Assembly: GCA_025603075.1 (NCBI GenBank) | Contig: MU626270.1 | Span: forward strand, 143,882-207,881 | Source: Neoconidiobolus thromboides FSU 785 | Lineage: Eukaryota; Entomophthoromycota; Entomophthoromycetes; Entomophthorales; Neoconidiobolaceae | DNA length: 64,000 nucleotides | Direction of reading: 5' to 3' | Shown here: piece after piece, positions 56,977 to 64,000 of the stretch | Position numbering within the stretch: the first letter of the stretch is position 1 | Layout of the letters: every line of letters starts with the position of its first letter | The notes under the pieces: generated by a model | Told to the model about the DNA's origin: nothing | The model's database searches: none | Seen by the model: the letters and a program-made list of their open reading frames with translations, nothing else | Program-made: the position numbers and the translations under genes

Positions 56977-58839
56977 TTTGGTTATATAACTATTTCAATT
57001 AAATATTGAAATGATTTTAGAATCAAGAAATAATTGTTAAAATAAAAGTCAAAAGTTTGAAAAAGAAGTGATTTTATGGGTGATTTTATACTTAAGAAAT
57101 TTTAACTCTCTCCTTATTTTAAATCATACCCTTGTCAATTAATCCAATAATTGTCTCTGTTCCTTTCTTTTTAGCTATTGAATTATAATTCAAATTTCGT
57201 TACTATATTTAACTTTAATTGGTCTAATCAACTTCCTTTCACGATCATCTGTAGTTGACAACTTGTACTTAATTTAACGTTTATCAAATAAAATAATACA
57301 GTAAACTATTTATAATAATATACACCTTAATTTTTACAACTATTTTAATAGATGATACTAGAAAACTCTGTTGTCACTTAATAACAGTACAACAGTATAT
57401 CACATCTTTTAGGATACACCCCAAAGCTTTTATTTATGCAAACTTCTATTTTCGCATCAGTTTTCCATTCTATTTGAATATTATTGGTAAAGCGGATTTT
57501 GAAGTCGTTTGAAAAGTATCTAAAAATAAATATTGATGAATTGTTAGCTCTATTCTCAATTTTAGTCTATTTAAAATCGAACAAAATGTTATATTTAAAC
57601 TTAGTCAATTTTTATAATGTCATTTATTAATTTGGGGTTCATTATATTATCATTTTATAATATTCTATATTGAAAAATATTTTATTTTATAATTAAATGT
57701 ACTTATAAAAGTTATCCTAAATTTTGGACTTTAAAATTTCACACTTATTTTTAACAATTTTTAATTACTTTGTTTGAAATAACTGATAAAGTATAGTAAT
57801 AACATGCTTTCTTATTAATATAGTTAAAAGCACATCATTAAAAGTAGCAATTGATAATCTAATGAGATTTTGTTTTTGTTTTTGTTTTTGTTTTTATAAT
57901 AGATTATTTGTTTATCACATTTAATATCTCATATCTTCTGTCTATACTTCACAATTTTTTATAATAAATTTGTGTGTGCCATATATGTTACGGGTAAGTT
58001 TAAAAACTCGGTTAAATCAAGAATAAAAGTTCCTATTTCACTTTTTTTGTTCATTTACTATATAGTGCTAATTTTCAAAAAATATTAAATAAATACTATA
58101 TAAAAAACGCTTAAATAAAGTTATTTTAAATTAAGCAAAAAAGTATACTTTTGTAGTGCTTGGTAATTAATTTGCAATTTTATTAAAAATCTAAATTGGA
58201 CAAAAGTGAACCAAGCTTTAAATTAACCTATATTAATAATTATATTATAATATTTAACAATTAAATACTTTAAGTGAAAAATCGATTCAATATGCAGTCA
58301 AATATTCTGGCTTTTTTATTATTCAACTTAACTTCTATTAAGTTTCTAATTTTTAAAACATAATTATATATTTAATTATTTATTAAATAAAAGTAATAAA
58401 TAAACTAAATGTACTAAATAATATGTTTAACAGGATGTGAAAATACTATTATTTATTTATTACTAAATAAAAAGGAATTTTAAAACCAACTATTCTTATT
58501 AATATTCTATTGTTTTATTTAAATATAGGTTTTTTTATATCAATACAGTCACTTTAATTTTTTATATGTTAGTTTATTAGTTTATTTTTATGTACAATAA
58601 ATTATTATTTAATAGACATCTGACATTGTATGAAGAAATAAAGTAAGTTTATTGAACTTTTATAATGTTTCAAATAGTTAATCAATATTTGTGCAAAAAA
58701 AAGTAGTAAATAAAATCTCAACTGCTAACATTGTTAGTAAGCCATTTGAATTACTAATACGTCAACAATGATTATAAAAAATCCAATTAATCATTTAATC
58801 CAGTCAAAACTCAATTTTAACAATAAAAGTTATACTAAA
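56977..58839. other. Long gene-poor intergenic region
   Basis: Nearly 1.9 kb of very AT-rich sequence between divergent genes. Apart from a TTTTTG microsatellite (57868-57895) I find no ORF, RNA gene or repeat family member. Confidence 0.5.
57868..57895. repeat. (TTTTTG)n microsatellite
   Basis: About four units of the hexanucleotide TTTTTG in tandem in intergenic DNA. Confidence 0.85.
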
Positions 58840-60416
58840 ATGAATATCAATTTTTTTGGTGGTAATCCATTAAACAGGTACCTTATTAACAACTAACTAT
58901 TATAACATTAGCTATAAGAAGAAATAACAATATAAATTAGAAATGGACCTTCTCGCGAACGCCTTTCAATTATGAGAAAAAAGCTGATTTCAGATAACAG
59001 TAAAGTATTATTATTCAACAAAGATAAAGCTTTGTTTCAATCTGGAGCAAAAAGTTTATATATTTCAAACTATCAAAACATAAGTGGACTATTTCATGGT
59101 ATTGAATTATATAATGAAAATATTGAAAAAGAAGGACAGAGAGAAATCTATAAGAAATTGCAATATGATTATGGTTTAATTTTGATCTATCTGGGATTTC
59201 ATCAATCAGAAAATAGCGACTACTTTGCTCTTCAGTTAAATGGCACCAATAAACTTTTACCAAAAAATGAAGATTTTATAAATGGTAAACTATTTATATA
59301 TTATGATATTATTTATAATCATGAAATAAATAACAGAATTAACTAAAAGTGGAAATGAATTTTTAAGATTAAGGCCTGCCGCTTTTGGTTTAAAACCTGA
59401 AGTTGCAGCTATTGTATCTCAAGCTAGAGCAATAGTAAGATATTATTTTAATCGATTTTATTTTACTAAACAGTTTAACATTCAGCTTGACTGGCACAGT
59501 AAAAGCAAATATTGTCCAAGTTGTGGTTCTATAACAGGTGGTTATTAATTTATTTGGTTAAAATTGATCTAATTTTTATTCAGCTTACGGAGAGTCTGGT
59601 TATAAAAGAATATGTTTAGGATTATCAATAGATCAAGAGATCCCATGTACAGCTAATAATTCGATTCAAAATTTTAGCTATCCTAGAACGGGTAGTGATT
59701 TTACATCTAGTTTTATTAATAATGCTAATAAAAATAATAAGATGCTGTTGGTATTGTATGTGTCATCTCAAAAGATGGAGAAAAAATATTATTAGGTAGA
59801 AAATCAGTATTTCCAAAAAAAGTGTATTCTTGTGTAGCTGGTTTTTTTGAGCCTGGAGAATCACTTGAAGTAATTTAGTTGATTCAAGACTTTTCTCAAA
59901 TTGATTATTTAATTAGGAAGCTATACAAAGAGAAGTACTTGAAGAGACTGGGGTAGTTGTTGATAATGTTAAGTATATTTCATCACAGCCATGGGTAATT
60001 CTTACATTACGTAATTTGAAAATATTAAATAAAACATTTTTATAGCCATTTCCTAGTAATTTGATGATTGGATGTCATGCCTATGCAGTTACCGAAGAAA
60101 TAAATAAAGACGATGAGGTACTCTTAACTTGATTATTTAATAACTTTATTTATATCATCTTCAATAGGAATTAGAAGGTAAATAAAATGATTTACTCATA
60201 AACAAGTAATTGAACCACAATTTAGATGCCAAATGGTTTACAAGACAACAAGTGTTAAAGGCAATAGGTAACGAAGTCAACACTTTTTCTTTTTGGTCTG
60301 ATCCTCCAAAAGCAGATAGCGAAGTTGCAGATATTGAATTGGTTTTACCTACTAAACATTCGATCGCTTATAATATCATCGTCGCTTGGGCCAATAACTC
60401 TACTTCTCATCTTTGA
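58840..60416 (+). CDS. NPY1: NADH pyrophosphatase (NUDT12/NPY1, Nudix hydrolase)
   Basis: Nudix enzyme that cleaves NADH and de-caps NAD-capped RNA, often peroxisomal. From ATG 58840 ([13 protein letters not shown]) it splices to the N-terminal domain, then the zinc site YCPSCGS (about 59510-59530) with GYKRIC in the next exon, and [19 protein letters not shown]. The Nudix box reads [23 protein letters not shown] with the split across an intron near 59870-59915. The family mark [13 protein letters not shown] follows (joined over about 59996-60045). After KDDE a 10-nt micro-exon (60168-60177) supplies the ELE of DEELEDAKWF. The final exon ends [12 protein letters not shown]. About nine exons. 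The C-terminus lacks a clear SKL peroxisome signal (it ends SHL, a weak variant). Confidence 0.92.
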
Positions 60417-60715
60417 GTTTCACTAAATTTTAGTTTAACTGGGTCATATAGGATCTATATTTAGTATTTGGCTTTTAATTAGACATAAATTTATATGAAT
60501 TAATATAATCGTATGATTTAATAAATTAATTGAAGCGTTTATTTTATGATATTATGATTATGTATTTTCTATTATTTAAATGGGTTATTATATGATGTTA
60601 ATTGTTAGTATGGTTACTTTTTATTTTTTGCCACAAAATTTGCATTTTATAATTGTAGTTTTTGATGTCATTATAAATAAAAATGTTTATAATAATAAGA
60701 ATTATTTCTTAATAA

Positions 60716-63383
60716 ATGGAAGGTAATTTATAATTCAAGTCAATTAATTTAACAATTAGTTAACTAAATTCAACTAGATCTTAGCAAGAAAGTAGAGACT
60801 AGTAAGTAAATAATATAATTCAAAATAAACTATTTAATTATAAATTCAGTAATCATCGATGTTGACGAAAAGCTTAATGAATTAATTAATCAATGTGAAG
60901 CTTCAATAAAAAAAGAAAAATATTCCGAAGCTCATTCAATTTTAAAAGAAGCATTATCAATTGATAGTCAAAACCCAAAGATTATAGCGTTAACTAAGAA
61001 ACTCATTTCTATCAAAGATCCAAGTTTAGATGAATCATTACCAAAAGAGTTACTTTTAAAAATATGTAATGAAAATGTTGAAATACACGAAAAGTTAGAA
61101 GCAGTACAGAAGTTAGAAAAATTAAGCTCTCAACCAAACTCAGTATTCGTTAATCAATTTAATGAACTTAATGGACCAGTATTAGTTTTAGAAACATTAT
61201 TAAATGTTTTAAAAAATAGTCAGAATTATAAAGAGGAATTCATTCAATATCTATTAAAAAACATAACGAACTTAACACAAAATCAATCCTGCTTAGAATC
61301 CATAATAAAAAAGTTGGCTTTGATTGGAGATTTATCATTGCCAAAATTACAAGATGAAACTGTTACTTTATTCTCAGGATTATTTAGAAATATGTTTATT
61401 GAGATTAGTAGTTTGAAGAATCAAGATGTCAAAAATATAGTTAAAGATAAGTTGTATTTATTGTATTTAAATGTTTTATTTGCTATAGGTAAAGGTTATT
61501 CAAAGAACGTTTTCAAAAATTCCATTTTACCAATAATTCAAACCTTTTCTTTGTATGATTTTCCATTTCAATTTTCAAATCATATTCTTTTTAAAAATAT
61601 GATGATTGATAATTTATATTCAAAAGATGAAGAAATTCGAGGTTTAACAATTATTATACTAATGAAGGCAAAAGAAAATAAAGAAGCTTTTGATTCTATA
61701 TCCAAGTCTCTTACTAAAAAATTTGATGATTTACAATCAAATACTTCTCAATTACAATGTTTTGTATTCCTTAAATCCGTATTTCAATGTATTGAGCCTT
61801 TAGGTTTAGAATTAATAACTCAAGAATCATGGCTATTAGAAACATTAGATTTAATCTCCTTTGAAAAAGAAGAATCTCAAATTGAAATGGTGGAAGTTTT
61901 GGGCTTAGCGTGTAATACAACAGAGGGTAGAAAATTAATAATGGAAACTTCCTTAGTTTATTTAGACCAATTATCTAAAAATAAAGGTCAAAAAATGAGT
62001 GTATTAAGAGCACAAGCCATTTTAGTTAAATCAAAATTATCAATCGAAAATAAAATAGAAATTGATCAATCAACTATCGATGACTTGGTAATGCCACTAA
62101 TTGATATTATAATTGATAAAGAATCCATACTTAGTTCAGCTGCTAAAATGACAGCTATAGAAAGTCTTACCTTTTATAGTATTCATCCTAAAGTACGAGC
62201 TATCCTTGGTAATAATTTTTTGTTTTGGGCTGGACTTACGAAGTTGGGTTTATTAGAGGATATACATCCAGCAACACTTTATGGTATTAGTGCCATTCTA
62301 TCCAATGTATTAGCTTATCGTAAAGTATTAACTAAGGAGCAAGAACAAATTAAGAAATTAAAAAAATTAGCTAAAGAATCTAATCAAACTATTGATGAAA
62401 TGCAAGATCCAAATATGACTGATGATATAGTAAAAAAGAGAAATTCATTAATTATAAGAGCTCCTAATCTATTATCTTTATTAGTTAAGCTTAGTAAAAC
62501 TAAGAAGCAGAATATATATGCCTGTTTAGCCAATATTTATCTTAGTTTAGCTACGGATAAATTAAATCATGGAGAATTATTTAAATATGGAACGGTTAAA
62601 GCTTTATTGCCAATTGCTATTTCAGAATCAATAGAAGTTGCTTTATTAGCCACTCAAGCACTTGCTAAACTTGCCATTCATACCGACCCCAAAATTGCCT
62701 TCCCAGGGGAATTAAAAGTAGAGGCTGTTCGACCATTTTTAAATGTTTGTCAAGGTGGAAGTGAAGTTTATAGTTCTGCTTCTCTTTTACAACAATTTGA
62801 ATGTTTACTTTCTCTTACTAATCTTTCTTGTGAATATCCAGAAGTTCGTCAAAGAATTGTTAGTTTAAAAGGATTATCAGCTATTGAAATGTTGATATTA
62901 TCCGATAATTCAATGGTTCAAAGAGCGGCTACTGAATTACTATGTAATATGGTAACTAACCAAGAGGTTTATGAACTTTATTCAACAGCTGGAGCAAAAA
63001 ATAAAATTCATACATTATTAGCGTTGTCAGATACAGATGATGATAGTACAATTATAGCAGCTAGTGGTGCATTAGCAATACTATCGAATTCCACTCAAGT
63101 TTGTATTAATATTTTAAAATTACCAGTTACGTTAAGGGTTATACCATTACTTATTGCTACTAATACTGGAATTGATAAACAAATTCGTGGGTTAGAGATA
63201 CTTAAAAATATATTAATTAATTTTAATAATAATAGAGAAGCATTTAAAGGGATCAATTTATTCGAAGTATTTAATAAACTTACTATTAGTGGTTTAAATG
63301 CATTGAATAGTAATAATAATCCATCTCAAGTCAAAGAAACTGCCAATGCTATCGTTAAGGTTTTAAATTCAATATCCCAATAA
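60716..63383 (+). CDS. SHE4: UCS-domain myosin chaperone (UNC-45/She4)
   Basis: Armadillo-type UCS chaperone that folds and stabilises myosin motor domains. The best start is a 7-nt first exon (ATGGAAG at 60716-60722) that splices to 60850, giving MEVIIDVDEKLNEL, with a 127-nt intron; no other in-frame ATG lies near. Residues ~8-60 resemble one TPR-like helical pair (INQCEASIKKEKYSEAHSIL), less than the three TPRs of animal UNC-45. The rest is ARM repeats of the central and UCS domains. The UCS has IRAPNLLSLLVKL, ACLANIYLSLATD, ALLATQALAKLAIHTDPKIAF, PFLNVCQGGSEVYSSASLLQ, ECLLSLTNLSC and MVQRAATELLCNMV (about 62450-62970), all conserved in the family. About 846 residues. Confidence 0.88.
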
Positions 63384-63565
63384 AATGTTTTTTTATATTC
63401 TTGTATTTAATATTTTGTTTTAGTTAAATTAAATACTAAATATTACAAGATTGATTTAGTTACTTGTCTAAAATCTAATAACTCAAATTATTTAATAATA
63501 TAAAACATTTTTTTCTCACATCACAAAAGTTTAATAATGGCTTTTAATCCTTATTTATTAAGAAA

Positions 63566-64000
63566 TCAGTTTTTTTGATGGTGAAAAAAATCATCGGCAA
63601 TTTGTCTCCATTGCTCAAAAGGCGAAAGTATAGTTGCAGGCCCTGGATAAGGTTTGTGGTAGCTAGCTCTAGTCCAAGTAAATTCTAAAGGTCTATTGCC
63701 ATATTTCTCACCATCTTGTCTTGAAAAATTTCTTGTAGAATAAGCTTCACGAATTGTTAATGAAAGTGAAGCTTCAACTGGGAATTGCTTTGGTGCATCT
63801 GGATGATTTCTTAATCCAAGTTCAGCTAAATCATCCAATAGATATTCAAAGTTATAAACAGTTCCTCCTTGAATAGAGCAAGTGGTAGCTACTTGTCCTC
63901 GAACTCCTCCCATAGCATACGTAGTGACTCCATGCATCTCTTGAAGTCCATTGACTAATAAAGAACAAGTTGAATAGCATATAGAATTAGTAACCACAGC
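63566..64000 (-). CDS. Probable S41-family peptidase, 3' part (runs off window)
   Basis: Partial gene: only the C-terminal ~145 codons lie here and the frame continues past base 64000. VVTNSICYSTCSLLVNGLQE at the visible start resembles the strand-plus-catalytic-serine region of fungal secreted S41 (CPAF/tail-specific) peptidases. The equivalent of the nucleophile lies in the YSTCSLL motif, and TTYAMGGVRGQVATTCSIQGG follows. The end reads SPFEQWRQIADDFFHHQKN with stop at 63566-63568. The family assignment rests on these motifs only; signal peptide and PDZ-like parts would be outside the window. Confidence 0.55.
   Translation of the reverse strand, partial: AVVTNSICYSTCSLLVNGLQEMHGVTTYAMGGVRGQVATTCSIQGGTVYNFEYLLDDLAELGLRNHPDAPKQFPVEASLSLTIREAYSTRNFSRQDGEKYGNRPLEFTWTRASYHKPYPGPATILSPFEQWRQIADDFFHHQKN

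Noticed and set aside
57060-57130. Possible eighth copy of the 105-bp element (TTATGGGTGATTTTATACTTAAG)
   Set aside because: Only a loose match over about 35 bases, no core or right terminus.
1-64000. tRNA, rRNA or CRISPR-like arrays
   Set aside because: I looked for B-box-like GGTTCRANTCC motifs, rRNA-like GC-rich blocks and regularly spaced repeats and found none; the window is nuclear eukaryotic DNA.

Overview
The window is nuclear DNA from a very AT-rich eukaryote with compact genes. Most genes are split by short introns (about 35-70 nt) with GTA(A/T) donors and TAG/AAG/CAG acceptors; TACTAAC-like branch points can be read in the BAG-domain gene (near 14430) and the Nup98-like gene (near 40935). 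The content is fungal: a Bem3-type PX-PH-RhoGAP protein, an Snl1-type BAG protein, fungal-style RanGAP, Mge1, a UCS-family chaperone and an S41-type peptidase. It also keeps genes absent from yeasts (MMAA, TFG, FIGNL1). Together with the base composition this points to an early-diverging fungus, perhaps Entomophthoromycotina/Conidiobolus-like. That placement is inference.

Layout. 0.5-15.3 kb: TRAPPC10/Trs130 (+), a NIPA-like Mg transporter (+), mitochondrial MMAA GTPase (-) divergent from a COG7-like Golgi tether (+), then three minus genes: cysteine synthase, an Snl1-like BAG protein and MBF1. 15.9-28 kb: SEC31 (-), a UBL-WLM metalloprotease (+) convergent with a TFG-like PB1 protein (-), FIGNL1 (+) convergent with Nse4 (-). 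28-32 kb is repeat-rich: six copies of a ~105 bp terminal-inverted-repeat element (MITE-like), a ~265 bp foldback element and an LRR-type gene with an in-frame stop. 32-45 kb: a tiny secreted proline-rich protein, a SET/NAP1 histone chaperone, DDI1, RanGAP, Mge1/GrpE (-), a Nup98-like FG nucleoporin and SURF6/Rrp14. 45-57 kb: a Bem3-like RhoGAP (-), glycogen branching enzyme (+) and two unrecognised minus genes. 57-64 kb: an NADH pyrophosphatase of the NUDT12/NPY1 type (+), an UNC-45/She4 chaperone (+) and the 3' part of a probable S41 peptidase (-).

Functional themes: secretory traffic (Trs130, COG7, Sec31, TFG), nuclear transport (RanGAP, Nup98-like, Snl1-like), recombination and repair (FIGNL1, Nse4, WLM protease), and mitochondria (MMAA, Mge1). 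Eukaryotic genes are not operons; apart from shared divergent promoters I see no sign that neighbours are co-regulated. The most unusual items are the MITE-like family, the LRR pseudogene it flanks, a 10-nt micro-exon in the Nudix gene, and a Nup98-like protein with a doubled ELRMxDY motif and no autoproteolytic domain.
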